A DNA stretch of 64,000 bases, from NCBI GenBank assembly GCA_032173965.1, contig CM063289.1:30670690-30734689 (forward strand), written 5' to 3'. Under the pieces are notes generated by a model. It had not been told where the DNA came from. It saw nothing but the letters and a program-made list of their open reading frames with translations, and did no database searches. Both the position numbers and the translations under genes were made by a program. The stretch is from Sitta carolinensis. Its lineage: Eukaryota > Chordata > Aves > Passeriformes > Sittidae. Positions 34,501 to 44,115 of this stretch are shown one piece after another; the stretch's first letter is position 1; every line of letters starts with the position of its first letter.

Positions 34501-37015
34501 ACGATATATTATTTAATATCCTTTACTATTTTCACAGTGCTCGATACTGAAATATTTCTTCCTTTTGAGTAACAAGCTCTGTGCTCCTTTTTTCCTGTGC
34601 CTTTGTGTTCCACCCTGGGCTGTAAATTCCCTGCCCTGCTGCACTCCTGCAGTGATGCCAGGAGCAGAGGGGAGAGCAGGAGCTGTAAGGAGATCCTGCC
34701 CCAGCTCCCTCAGGGGAGCTGAAACCGAGCCCCAGCCCTCCTGAGCAGAGAACAGCCTTATCTGCACGTGGGCAGCCCACAGGAGGCCTCTGCACATTAA
34801 TTAAACAGCACTTCCCAAGTCCTGACATCAAAACCAACACGGGGCAGCCTGGGCTGAACGTTCCGCACGGAGCCGCCGCTGCCGAGGCCAGGACCTGCAC
34901 CTGCTCTGAACTGGGCCAGTGCTGGGAAAGCAGGAATGCCCACTGCCTTCCAGAGGCCTGGCTGCCAGCAGAGCCAGCAGCTGAGCCCCCCAGCTCACCT
35001 GTCCTCTCCTCCAGCTTGGCGTACTTGGGGGTGTTGCACATGTTACACTCCGAGCGCCGTGCCCAGTTCACATTGCCACAGCTGCAGGGCAGGGAGAGCA
35101 GAGATGGGGTAAAACAGCCCTCAGAGGGGGGAAAACAGCCTTTAGAGGGGATAAAACATCCTTCAGAGGGGGGAAAACAGCCCTCAGAGGGGGGGAAAAC
35201 AGCCCTCAGAGGGGGGGATAAAACATCCTTCAGAGGGGAAAACAGCCTCAGAGGGGAAAACAGCCCTCAGAGGGGGGGAAAACAGCCCTCAGAGGGGGAA
35301 CACCTCAGAGTGGGATAAAATTAAACCCGACCCCTCAGAGTGGGGTAATATAAACAGCCCTCAGAGTGGAGATAAAACACCCCTCAGATTAGGGCAAAAC
35401 ACACCTCAGACTGGAGATAAAACACCTTTCAGACTGGGTAAAACACACCCTTCAGATTGGGGAAAAAAATGTTATCATTCAGACTGGGAACAAAAGCTCA
35501 TTCAGACTGGGAATAAACCATCCTTCACACTGGGGATAACAACTGTCCTTCAGAGTGGGGATACAGGGGTGGGGACAGCACTGGGGAAGGTGACAGAGCT
35601 GGACAAATCTGGGCAAGGTGGCAGACAGAAGGGCAGGAGCAGGGACAGGAGCACAGCTGCACAGGGACAGCCCTTCCCAGCCTCCCTCAGCCCTGGGAGG
35701 GAAGAGCTGCTGGTGCCAGGCCAGGTGCCCACTGGAGTGGCCACATCCAAGAATCCCAGAGCCGGCTGGGTTGGGCTGGGAGGGAGCTCAGAGCCCACCC
35801 AGGGACTGTCCCAGCACTGTCCCAGGTGCTCCCAGTGCCCAGCCTGGCCTGGGGCACTGCAGGGATGCAGGGGCAGCCCCAGCTGCTCTGGGAATGCCAG
35901 CCCCTCCCTGCCCACCCTCCCCATGCCGTGGGGCTGGCACTCCCATCTCCACCTCCCTCCAAACGTGGCAGGTGTCTGAGCTGATCCAACCTGCCCTTTC
36001 TGCTGGGCAGTGCTGCCGTGTCAAACCCTCCTGCTGCCCCAGGGATGAAGGAGGAGCTGCCCCCCGAGCACAGCCCGGGGCGGCGGCAGCAGCACCGGGA
36101 ATTCCCCGGGCAAAGCAGCAGCTGTGTTTGGAGCCTACGTTTTGCACTGCCAGTCGTTGGCGCTGAACAGCCCCCGGCTCTTCTCGGCCAGCGTCTTCCC
36201 GATCTCCGTGCCCCCCGCCTTCATCATCTTGGCCTCCGTGGTCTTCTCTGCAGGGAGAGACACGGGAGCGCCTCAGGCAGCAGCCTCACAACTCAGGAGA
36301 GACATTTAGGGGGCTTTGAGACAAAAACAGGCGGGCTTCCCAAAACAGCCCCGGGGGCGAGAGGAATTTTTCACGCTGTTCTCTGGGCAGGAGGCGAGCG
36401 GGGGAGGAGGCGCGTGCCGGCGGAGCTCACCTCTGCCACATCTGTTACAGCTCGTCCTCCTGGCGAAGTTCACGTTGCCGCACCTGGGCACGGAGCAGAG
36501 CAGGCGGGCCGGGGTTAGGCACAGCCCCGGCCGTGTCCCGCGCCCAAAGGCGACTCCCCGAGCGGGCGGCTCGCGGGGTCCCTGCGCCGCTGCCCTCCCA
36601 CACTCCCGCTGCCGCCGTGCCCGCCGCGCTCCCCGCCGTGCCCCGGCCCGCCCGTCCCGCCGTACCCGCGTCCCGCTCCCCGCCGTCCCGCTCCGCTCCC
36701 CGCCGTGCCCCGTGCCCGCCGTGCCACCCGCCGTCCGCCCGTGCCCCGCCGTGCCCGCTCCGCTCCCCGCCGTGCCCGTGCCCGCCGTGCCCCGCCGTCC
36801 CGTGCCCGCCGTGCCCGCTCCGCTCCCCGCCGTGCCCGCCCCGCCTCCCCGCCGTACCCGCTCCGCTACCCCGCTCCGCTCCCCGCCGTGCCCGCCCCGC
36901 CGTGCCGCCCCGCCGTGCCCGTGCCCGTGCCCGCCCCGCCGTGCCCGCCGTGCCCTCACTTCTTGTCGGGGCAGATCCAGTCGCCGTCGCTCACGCGGAA
37001 GTTCTTGGTCGCCAT
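28537..37015 (-). CDS. ZRANB2: ZRANB2, zinc finger RANBP2-type containing protein 2 (whole coding span, 10 exons)
   Basis: ZRANB2 is a nuclear SR-like protein. In mammals its two RanBP2-type zinc fingers bind single-stranded RNA with 5' splice-site-like AGGUAA motifs and its RS tail contacts spliceosome proteins. Ten coding exons can be placed on the minus strand: 37015-36960, 36483-36431, 36247-36139, 35081-34999, 34183-34107, 33806-33669, 32872-32706, 30682-30596, 29287-29124 and about 28597-28537. Zinc finger 1 spans exons 1-2 (DGDWICPDKKCGNVNFARR), zinc finger 2 spans exons 3-4 (DWQCKTCGNVNWARRSECN), then come the acidic DEDEDLSKYKLDE and DADLSKYNLDASEEEE blocks and an RS-rich tail. Splice phases agree through exon 8. 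The conserved frame needs one extra base in exon 9 and the second of two tandem acceptor AGs before exon 10; it would then give about 331 residues, close to the human 330. Identity is very secure; the 3' third is uncertain because of the frame break. Confidence 0.97.
29124..29287 (-). CDS. ZRANB2: ZRANB2 coding exon 9, with an apparent one-base deletion
   Basis: Acceptor AG ends at 29288 with a weak pyrimidine tract (minus strand ends aataaag), and donor gtttgg starts at 29123. The first half reads SSSRSYRGSSTPRKRSYSSS then RSSSSP in the expected frame. The second half is conserved only in a shifted frame (ERGKKRSRSRSSSSGDRKKR and RSRSRSPE). The switch sits at a run of four G on the plus strand near 29200, where five would keep the frame. 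Both halves match the family, so a homopolymer sequencing or assembly error is the simplest explanation; a true truncating change is the alternative. Confidence 0.85.
30596..30682 (-). CDS. ZRANB2: ZRANB2 coding exon 8
   Basis: 87 nt between acceptor ttgcag and donor gtgaat. It reads SHSRSSSSSRSRSRSSSREQ then SRSRGSKS with a split Arg codon, continuing the RS domain. In mammals microRNA miR-186 lies in an intron of this gene; I saw no sequence matching its mature 5p strand in the neighbouring introns here. Confidence 0.93.
32083..32225 (-). mobile_element. CR1 LINE 3' fragment in ZRANB2 intron 7
   Basis: Contains gactggtttgggctggaggg, accttaaagctcctctcatc and ccatgggcagggacaccttt, the reverse complement of the canonical CR1 3' tail. 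It is less diverged than the other CR1 pieces in this window. Confidence 0.85.
32706..32872 (-). CDS. ZRANB2: ZRANB2 coding exon 7
   Basis: 167 nt between acceptor tcccag and donor gtaaac. It starts DEDEDDADLSKYNLDASEEE and passes through a basic KKKKAPRRSRSKSR stretch into Ser-Arg repeats. It marks the start of the RS domain thought to mediate contacts with splicing proteins. Confidence 0.94.
33669..33806 (-). CDS. ZRANB2: ZRANB2 coding exon 6
   Basis: 138 nt, exactly 46 codons in phase 0, between acceptor cctcag and donor gtaggc. It reads FGRKKKKYRGKPVGPASILK, then EVEDKESEGEDEEDEDEDLS and KYKLDE. It holds a basic, nuclear-localisation-like patch (GRKKKKYRGK) next to a highly acidic run. 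Confidence 0.95.
34107..34183 (-). CDS. ZRANB2: ZRANB2 coding exon 5
   Basis: 77 nt between acceptor ttccag and donor gtaagg. It completes Gly and reads YGGGFNERENVEYIEREESD followed by GEYDE, ending on a codon boundary. This acidic region follows the second zinc finger. Confidence 0.95.
34999..35081 (-). CDS. ZRANB2: ZRANB2 coding exon 4
   Basis: Acceptor cctgcag and donor gtgagc flank 83 nt encoding CGNVNWARRSECNMCNTPK and then YAKLEERT. This completes RanBP2-type finger 2. The second residue is Gly (CGNVNW), where human has Ser, so the two fingers read CGNVNF and CGNVNW here. Confidence 0.95.
35100..35555. repeat. Minisatellite in ZRANB2 intron 3
   Basis: About 20-22 bp units with core aaaacagccctcagaggggg, repeated roughly 20 times and degenerating towards the right end (cttcagactggggataaaac). 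It starts about 20 bp upstream of the exon 4 acceptor, so the branch point may fall inside or beside the array. Confidence 0.9.
35752..35935 (-). mobile_element. CR1 LINE 3' fragment in ZRANB2 intron 3
   Basis: Plus-strand text such as agaatcccagagccggctgg, gttgggctgggagggagctc and cccagcctggcctggggcac is the reverse complement of an avian CR1 3' end. The copy therefore lies in minus orientation. It is 5' truncated and has no coding capacity. Confidence 0.8.
36139..36247 (-). CDS. ZRANB2: ZRANB2 coding exon 3
   Basis: Acceptor ctgcag lies before 36247 and donor gtaggc starts at 36138; length 109 nt. It reads EKTTEAKMMKAGGTEIGK, then TLAEKSRGLFSANDWQCKT: the linker between the two zinc fingers and the start of finger 2 (DWQC). 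Confidence 0.95.
36431..36483 (-). CDS. ZRANB2: ZRANB2 coding exon 2
   Basis: Acceptor cag ends at 36484 and donor gtgagc starts at 36430. The exon completes Lys and reads CGNVNFARRTSCNRCGR, supplying the other three zinc-binding cysteines of finger 1. Both junction phases join correctly to exons 1 and 3. Confidence 0.95.
36590..36958. repeat. GC-rich minisatellite in ZRANB2 intron 1
   Basis: Imperfect tandem copies of ccgccgtgcccg mixed with ctccgctcccc fill almost all of intron 1 right up to the exon 1 donor. It is CpG-dense and merges with the promoter CpG island. Confidence 0.85.
36960..37015 (-). CDS. ZRANB2: ZRANB2 coding exon 1
   Basis: Begins with ATG at 37015-37013 and reads MATKNFRVSDGDWICPDK plus two bases of the next Lys codon, followed by donor gtgagg at 36959. 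It carries the Trp and first zinc-binding Cys of RanBP2-type finger 1. The start is chosen because MATKNFRVSDGDW matches the known N terminus of the family. Confidence 0.96.
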
Positions 37016-37184
37016 CTCGGGCCGAGCCGCGCCGGGCCGAGCGCCGCCGCCACACGCAGGCCCCGGGCCCTCGCGGCGCGGGCTGCCCGCCGCGCGCCTG
37101 CGCTCCCGCCCGCCCCGCGCGCAGGCAGCGCCGAGGACACCTCAGGGGGCGGGAGCGCCCCCTGGCGGAGAGAGGGATCCGGGA

Positions 37185-37440
37185 ATGGGAATGGGAGAAT
37201 GGGAGAATGGGAGAATGGGATGAATGGGAATGGGAATGGGAATGGGAATGGGAATGGGAATGGGAATGGGGATGGGAATGGGGATGGGAATGGGAACGGG
37301 AATGGGGATGGGAATGGGAACGGGAATAGGGATGGGAATGGGGATGGAATGGGAATGGGAATGGGAGAATGGAAGAATGGGAATGGGAAAGGGAAAAGGG
37401 AATGGGGAAGGGAAAAGAGAATGGGAACGGGAATGGGAAG
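37185..37440. repeat. GGGAAT hexamer array upstream of ZRANB2
   Basis: Runs of gggaatgggaatgggaatgg with gggaatggggat and gggaacgggaat variants, purely purine-plus-T on the plus strand. Lies about 170 bp upstream of the ZRANB2 start codon. Confidence 0.95.
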
Positions 37441-37477
37441 GGCCCCAGTGAGGGTGGGCAGGCCCAGGTGCCCGGAG

Positions 37478-37690
37478 CAGCCCGGACCCTGCAGCATTCC
37501 CGGACCCTGCAGCATTCCCGAACCCTGCAGCATTCCCAAACCCTGCAGCATTCCCGGACCCTGCAGCATTTCCGAACCCTGCAGCATTCCCAAACCCTGC
37601 AGCATTCCCGGACCCTGCAGCATTCCCGGACCCTGCAGCATTCCCGGACCCTGCAGCATTCCCGGACCCTGCAGCATTCCCGGACCCTGC
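37478..37690. repeat. 18-bp minisatellite
   Basis: Twelve copies of cattcccggaccctgcag, with variants cattcccgaaccctgcag and cattcccaaaccctgcag. Changes fall at the CpG (ccgga, ccgaa, ccaaa). Confidence 0.95.
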
Positions 37691-37860
37691 ACCGTGTGTG
37701 TGTGTGACTGTGTCTGTGTGTGTGTGTGTGTGACACACCTGTGTCTGTCTGTGTCTGTGTGTCTGTCCGTGTGTCTGTGTGTCTGTCTGTCTGTCCGTGT
37801 CTGTGTCTCTCTGTCTGTCCGTGTGTCCGTGTGTCCGTGTGTCCGTGTGTCTGTGTTTAC
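37690..37860. repeat. TG-rich microsatellite
   Basis: gtgtgtgtctgtgtgtctgt type sequence, including gtccgtgtgtccgtgtgtcc near the right end. Confidence 0.93.
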
Positions 37861-38068
37861 AGCAGGAGTTGCCTCCCTGGCAGTTTCCATCCTCTCCTCC
37901 TTGTGTTCTCACCCCGTGGCGAATCTCCCGGCCCGTTCTGGGCTGCTGTTCATCCCTGCCCTCCCGGGCCCTGAGGAGGCGACTTTGCTGTTTATTATCC
38001 CAGTGTAAAGTATTGGTAATTTATAACGGTGTAAAGCAGTGCTGGTGCACCCAGTCTGGCAGAGGATG

Positions 38069-39263
38069 TGCAAATCCCCACTCATGGAATGTCAAATGTG
38101 CAAATCCCCACTCATGGAATGTCAAATGTGCAAATCCCCACCCAGGGAATGTCAAATGTGCAAATCCCCACTCGGGGAATGTCAAATGTGCAAATCCCCA
38201 CTCATGGAATGTCAAATGTGCAAATCCCCACTCATGGAATGTCAAATGTGCAAATCCCCACCCAGGGAATGTCAAATGTGCAAATCCCCACTCATGGAAT
38301 GTCAAATGTGCAAATCCCCACCCAGGGAATGTCAAATGTGCAAATCCCCACCCAGGGAATGTCAAATGTGCAAATCCCCACTCATGGAATGTCAAATGTG
38401 CAAATCCCCACCCAGGGAATGTCAAATGTGCAAATCCCCACCCAGGGAATGTCAAATGTGCAAATCCCCACCCGGGGAATGTCAAATGTGCAAATCCCCA
38501 CTCATGGAATGTCAAATGTGCAAATCCCCACCCGGGGAATGTCAAATGTGCAAATCCCCACTCATGGAATGTCAAATGTGCAAATCCCCACTCATGGAAT
38601 GTCAAATGTGCAAATCCCCACCCAGGGAATGTCAAATGTGCAAATCCCCACCTGGGGAATGTCAAATGTGCAAATCCCCACCCAGGGAATGTCAAATGTG
38701 CAAATCCCCACCCGGGGAATGTCAAATGTGCAAATCCCCACTCATGGAATGTCAAATGTGCAAATCCCCACCCGGGGAATGTCAAATGTGCAAATCCCCA
38801 CTCATGGAATGTCAAATGTGCAAATCCCCACCCAGGGAATGTCAAATGTGCAAATCCCCACTCATGGAATGTCAAATGTGCAAATCCCCACTCATGGAAT
38901 GTCAAATGTGCAAATCCCCACTCATGGAATGTCAAATGTGCAAATCCCCACCCGGGGAATGTCAAATGTGCAAATCCACACTCGGGGAATGTCAAATGTG
39001 CAAATCCACACTCGGGGAATGTCAAATGTGCAAATCCCCACTCGAGGAATGTCAAATGTGCAAATCCCCACCCGGGGAATGTCAAATGTGCAAATCCCCA
39101 CTCGGGGAATGTCAAATGTGCAAATCCCCACTCATGGAATGTCAAATGTGCAAATCCCCACTCGGGGAATGTCAAATGTGCAAATCCCCACTCGGGGAAT
39201 GTCAAATGTGCAAATCCCCACCCGGGGAATGTCAAATGTGCAAATCCCCACCCGGGGAATGTC
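38069..39263. repeat. 30-bp minisatellite, 40 copies in exact register
   Basis: Each unit is caaatcccca, a variable hexamer, then gaatgtcaaatgtg. By my count the hexamer is ctcatg in 15 units, cccagg in 9, cccggg in 8, ctcggg in 6, cctggg in 1 and ctcgag in 1. The other 24 positions are essentially invariant (two units have caaatccaca). No indels occur across 1.2 kb. The unit has no stop in several frames on both strands, giving false open frames over 400 codons long. Confidence 0.98.
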
Positions 39264-40090
39264 CCCGGTAACCGGGAAGGACAAAGCTGTGTTTCCTGCG
39301 GCTGGGATGGGCTGGGATTGGGATCGGGGCAGTGGGAAGCTCAGCATTCCTGGTGCAGTCGGTACAGCAGGTGGCACTTGAGGAACGCGTGTTCTCCACG
39401 GGAAAACCGCCGGCTTTTGCTCGGAATGTTTTAAATACCGGCGTGTCAGTAAGGAAAAGCAGCAGCGCCACCGAGCGGGGCTGGGAGCGTGGATTGTCCT
39501 GGCACAGGGCTCGGAGCAGCAAAATGTTCATTTTATTCTGCAAAACCGAGAGTTTCACTCGTGCAGTGCAGCTGGAAGGGCTGAGTAATTAACAAAAAGG
39601 AGTTTACAGAACAGCAGCTGCCTTACAACTGGCCAAAAACCATCTCAGTTTAAGCCAGCTCTATAAACTCTCTTTTTTACCCTACCAGTGCAAGTCACTG
39701 ATGCATTTCAATCATCTCCTCTTATTTTAAGCTCTTTCCCATAAAGGAAATTTAACAAAACTTTAGATTTTGTGGCCAGTGGGATATTCCCAATATTCCC
39801 TGCCCACTCGTGGCCAACAGGCACCACCCAGCTGCTCCCGAGGGCTGCAGGGAGGGAACAGCCTGGAGCTCGTTCATTCCCGGGTGCCTTTAGGGAAAAG
39901 CCTTTCATAAAAATGGGAATATCCATCAGAAAGTGCCATGTCAGGGAGAGACAACCTGTGGGAGTGAATTAATGAGCGATGGAAGGGATCCTTCTGCTGT
40001 GATTTCCTTCTCTGGATCAAAAAATATTGGCTGAGCGGGAATGTCGGGAGGAAATCCGTGTGCTAAACTCTGCTCATTTAATATTTAGGG
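39264..40090. other. Unique sequence upstream of ZRANB2, no gene recognised
   Basis: AT-richer from 39580. No exon or transposon fragment supported. Confidence 0.4.
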
Positions 40091-40091
40091 A

Positions 40092-40230
40092 ATTTTATGG
40101 AGCCCCAGAGAAGTTTGGGTGAGGAAGGAGCTTAAATCCCACGCAGTGCCCCCCTGCCAGGGCAGGGACCCTCCCACTGTCCCAGCTTCTCCAGCCCCAG
40201 TGTCCAGGGACACTCCAGGGGCCCAGGGCA
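40092..40230 (-). mobile_element. CR1 LINE 3' fragment
   Basis: agaagtttgggtgaggaagg, agcttaaatcccacgcagtg and ccagccccagtgtccaggga are the reverse complement of the CR1 tail. Confidence 0.75.
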
Positions 40231-40489
40231 GCCACAGCTCGGATCAAAAGCTGGAAAGCCAACTGGGAACTGAAAAATACCCCCAAACTTTAAATCTATG
40301 ACTGAAGCAAAGCCTGGGTGGGCCAGGGAGAACCTGGAGTGCCCAGACACAATCCAGTGTGCAATCCTGTGCCCTTCCAGGAAATTCCCTGGGCAGAACG
40401 AGCAGCTTGGCTCCCGGATTCCTGCCGTGCTGCTCCTCTTCCCCCCTGTGCCTCCATTTAAATACCTCCCTCCCGTGTATCCCAACAGC

Positions 40490-40720
40490 TTGTGAACACT
40501 TTTATTGGATTCCTGTTCCTATCACAGCACATTTGGCCTTCAGACGAGGGCGAGGAATTGATAATAACCCGGTAAATGAGAAACACATCAGCCATCATTT
40601 TACCGTAATGAAAGCGAGCAGTTGAGAATGAATCAATGTGCAGAAAACTGTTTAATTGGCCCGGCTCTAGGCAGCCAATTCCTACCAACGGGCCCTGAAA
40701 AACCAGTTTCCTGAAGAAAA
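40490..40720. other. Candidate conserved non-coding element
   Basis: AT-rich island in GC-rich flanks with strings such as attttaccgtaatgaaagcg, atgaatcaatgtgcag and ctgtttaattggcc. Function is unknown; conservation is inferred only from composition. Confidence 0.3.
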
Positions 40721-41189
40721 ACTAAATGGTGCAAAGGGCAGGAAGATCAAAGGCAGGTGATTAACGCAGGTTGTGCCTGCAGCCCTTCCCAGCCCTTCCC
40801 GGGGTTCCTGCTCTTCACTCAGCAGCTCAGGGCTCCCAGGTTTTTTAAGCATCACTTTAAAGCACTTAATAGGTTGTTGATGCCTTGCAAGACACAATAA
40901 TATAATAATAATTTCAGCTCTGGGAGTTAAAGGCTTCCAGCAGGGCGAGCTGGCTGCGGGGGGCTGCTCGGAGCTGCTGTAATTGTGTGCTGGGAGAGCC
41001 AGGAGTGTGGGATGGGGGCTGTGTCCGTCTGGGGGTTTGTGGGATCCAGGCTGGGCGGTTTGGGATGCCCACGGACCGTTGGTCACCCGTGGTTTGTGTG
41101 GGTGCCACCTTTGGGGAAGAGCTTTCCCAGCAAGAGGTGAGGTGCAGGTTTAGGGCTGAGATTGGGCAGGGGTTGCTCCCCCGGAGGGT

Positions 41190-41565
41190 GGGCAGGCCCT
41201 GGATGTGTGGAAAGGAAAGTGAAAATGAATAATTGATTAATTAGTTAATTAGTGCGTTGAAATTTATCGTAATGCAATGGTTTTAATTGATGCATTGAAG
41301 TTTATCGTGAAGCAAGGGCGTTGGGGTGCAGGGTGAGAAACTCAAGAGGAAATTTCTTTGGCAGGAATTCCTGGCTGGGAGGGCGGGCAGGGGCTGGGCT
41401 GGAATTCCCAGATGCCCCTGGATCCCTGGAATGTCCCAGGCCAGGCTGGACACTGGGGCTTGGAAGAGCCTGGGACAGTGGGAGGGGTCCCTGCCCTGGC
41501 ACTGGGTGGGCTCTGAGCTCCCTCCAACCCCATCCAGCCTGGATTCCATGATGATTCCAAGCTGC
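41190..41565 (+). mobile_element. CR1 fragment with duplicated AT-rich 5' flank (copy A)
   Basis: ggatgtgtggaaaggaaagt and gaaaatgaataa precede a CR1 segment (aggaattcctggctgggagg to ctccctccaaccccatccag). The same composite occurs at 48830-49145, showing that the two are duplicates or a shared composite element. Confidence 0.8.
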
Positions 41566-43149
41566 TGGAATGATTTTGGAATGATTCCCCTCGTGGCCCG
41601 TGCAGAAGTCAGACCCTGCGTGGCATTCGGTGATTTCATAACTAAGGCACGATTCGAGCTCACGCTGAAACACAACAGAAATATTTCAAATAATATTTGA
41701 GTGTAGTTTAGCCAGGGTAGAGCTGGCAAATGTCCTCAGAGCCCTGGCTCCCCGGGGGAGGCTGTCCTCCAACCTCTGCCGGGTGCCGCTCCTCACACCC
41801 CACTAACGAGGAGTTCCTGGAATCCCTGGAATCCCTGGCCCATCCTCTCCAGGAATGTCCATCCCCCTGGCATCTGGGCCCCTCCTGCTGCCAGCCTGCC
41901 CCTCCCGGGGGCTGCAGCTCTTCCCGGGGGGGGTTTCTTTGCTTCCAAACCTTCCCCACCTTTGGCTTTCCCCCTCCCGCCCGAGGCAGACCCAGCAGCG
42001 CTCCCTGCAAGGCTCTGCAGACCCAGTCACTCCTGCAGATTTCAGGTTTCCTCCTTGAAATTTGGTGTGAAGTCGAGGGAAGTGTAGCTTGGGCACAGAA
42101 ATGATTAACCCCTTCCCGGCAGCCGATTTGAACCACGATTTCCTGCTTCGTTCCTGTAGACGAAGCGCGTTTGCCAAAGCATCTCTCCCCCTGGCAATCT
42201 GCCGCCACGAACAAGTGCTGCAGTCTGTTCACACGGATCCCAGCCCATGGGAATGTGCCAGTTCAACATTTAAAGGGTAAGGAACAATTCCAAAAGAAAC
42301 TGCACCGGCGAGTTCTTGCACTAATTTTAACTAAAATATTATTACTCCGATTCCTGCTCCTGTCGGAGGCGCTGAGCTGCACCGAACGCCCAGGGCAGAG
42401 TTTGGCTCCTCTGGGTGCTGAAGTGGCTCCTCACACCTGGAGTTCACTGCTGCTCTCTGCTTTTTTTGCATCTCCCCCGACTGGAAATATTTGGCTTCTT
42501 CTCCGAGTTGTGTTTGAACAAAATAAACCAACAGCCACGCAGCCAAGCAGCGAGGAGGAGCCTGGCTGCAGGAGCCGAGCAGGGAACAGCCCCGGGCTCC
42601 TCCGTGGGTCACTCCTAGAGGAGCTCCCCCTGATCCTCTGCATGGCCAGGGGGATCCCCAAGTGTTCCTCAGCTCCCAGGGAATTTGGGGTCCCACACGA
42701 GGCTGTTTGCCCCAGCAGCAGTGATTCCATGCCCTGGTTTTCCCAGGATGGCTGCAGCAGGGCCATCCCCCCCAGAGCCACCTGAGCGCCCTGTGCACTG
42801 GCACGGGTGTGGCACCGAGCAGCAGAGCCCCTCCTTGCACCCCTGCTCTCTTCCAGTGCCAAAGGAAACTCCTGGGCAGCGTTGGTTTTCCTCCTTCTAA
42901 ACAGAACAAGGGCTCGAACTGCAGTTTCAGGTCACAGCAGGCTGGAGCCAACGTGAGACCTCCAAGCACAGGAGGTTCGGTGGCTCCAGCCCCAGAGCCC
43001 ACCCTGGGGAGCCCCCAGCTCAGGGGGGCTTGGGGGGCTGGCAGCTCAGGTGTCACAGGACACAGCTTCCCCCAAACCTTTCTGAGATCATCGGTCACAC
43101 TTTGCCCAGAGGCTGGATCAGAGCCCAAGCCCAAACCTGGGGCATGGGG
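41566..43149. other. Unique sequence, no gene recognised
   Basis: AT-richer around 42060-42360 and 42460-42540, otherwise GC-rich. No exon with family resemblance. Confidence 0.4.
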
Positions 43150-43555
43150 AGGATTCAGGCAGGGTGGGTGCAGGAGGGATCCTGGGGGTGCCCAGGTGAG
43201 GCTGGAGGGATCCTGGGGTGCCCAGGTGAGCCTGGAGGGATCCTAGGGGTGCCCAGGTGAGGCTGGAGGGATCCTGGGGGTGCCCAGGTGAGGCAGGAGG
43301 ATCCTGGGGTGCCCAGGTGAGGCTGGAGGGATCCTGGGGGTCCCATGGTGAGGGCTGGGGGAGTGAGGGAGGGATCCTGGGGGTGCCCAGGTGAGGCTGG
43401 AGGGATCCTGGGGGTGCCCAGGTGAGGCTGGAGGGATCCTGGGGGTGCCCAGGTGAGGCTGGAGGGATCCTGGGGGTGCCCAGGTGAGGCAGGATGGATT
43501 CTGGGGGTGCCCAGGTGAGGCTGGAGGGATCCTGGGGGTGCCCAGGTGAGGCAAC
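43150..43555. repeat. 31-bp minisatellite with CCCAGGTGAGGCTGG core
   Basis: About 13 units joining gtgcccaggtgaggctggag and ggatcctgggg. Each carries CAGGTGAGG, a 5' splice-site-like motif, on the plus strand. Confidence 0.95.
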
Positions 43556-43839
43556 TCTGTGCTCAGGTGTGGGGTCAGGTCACCACGGCTTTGTGTGACT
43601 CCCACCCAGGGAGTATCCCCTCCCTCCCAGAGCCCCTCCCCAGCCCAGCCCGGAGGGATTCTGGTTTCCCCCTCGTGTCCCAGCTCGGCTTTCGTCAGCG
43701 GCAGGGATCGGGAGCGCCGGCACACTCTGCACGTTGCCATGGATATGGCAGAGCCCTTCCCAGAGAAGGAAACAAACCCAGGGACACTGGGGACAATCCC
43801 CGGGAGCACGGGGGGCTCAGGGGCTCCTGCTGCTGTCGG

Positions 43840-44115
43840 GAGCAGGGACAGGGGCAGGGATGGGACAGGGACAGGAATGGGACAGGGATAGGAATGGGAC
43901 AGGGATAGGGATAGAGATAGAGATAGGGACAGGGGCAGGAGCAGGGATGGGACAGGGATAGGGATAGATGAGATAGGGACAGGAGCAGGGAAGGGACAGG
44001 TATAGGGATAGGGACACGGATGGGACAGGAAAAGGGATGGGACTGGGATGGGACAGGGATGGGACAGGGGCAGGAACAGGAACAGGGATGGAGCAGGAGC
44101 AGGAGCAGGAGCAGG
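43840..44115. repeat. Minisatellite of GGGACAGGGAT type (second large copy)
   Basis: gggacagggataggaatggg and ggacaggggcaggagcaggg units, related to the array at 2405-2790. Confidence 0.92.

Larger units (their letters stand above)
36440..37175 (-). promoter_or_regulatory. ZRANB2: CpG-island promoter region of ZRANB2
   Basis: CpG-dense sequence surrounds the start codon at 37015 and extends through intron 1. No TATA box is evident just upstream, as expected for a housekeeping CpG-island promoter. The transcription start is not determinable from sequence alone but should lie within about 150 bp upstream of 37015, before the repeat-rich sequence at 37185. Confidence 0.6.

Noticed and set aside
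38069..39263. CRISPR-like array (regular 30-bp units)
   Set aside because: There are no spacers; units are contiguous and vary only in a hexamer, and the genome is a vertebrate.
38069..39271. Open frames over 400 codons (repeating CANPHSWNVK, MCKSPLMECQ or IPTHGMSNVQ)
   Set aside because: A perfect 30-bp repeat without stops is open in several frames on both strands at once; this is not evidence of a gene.
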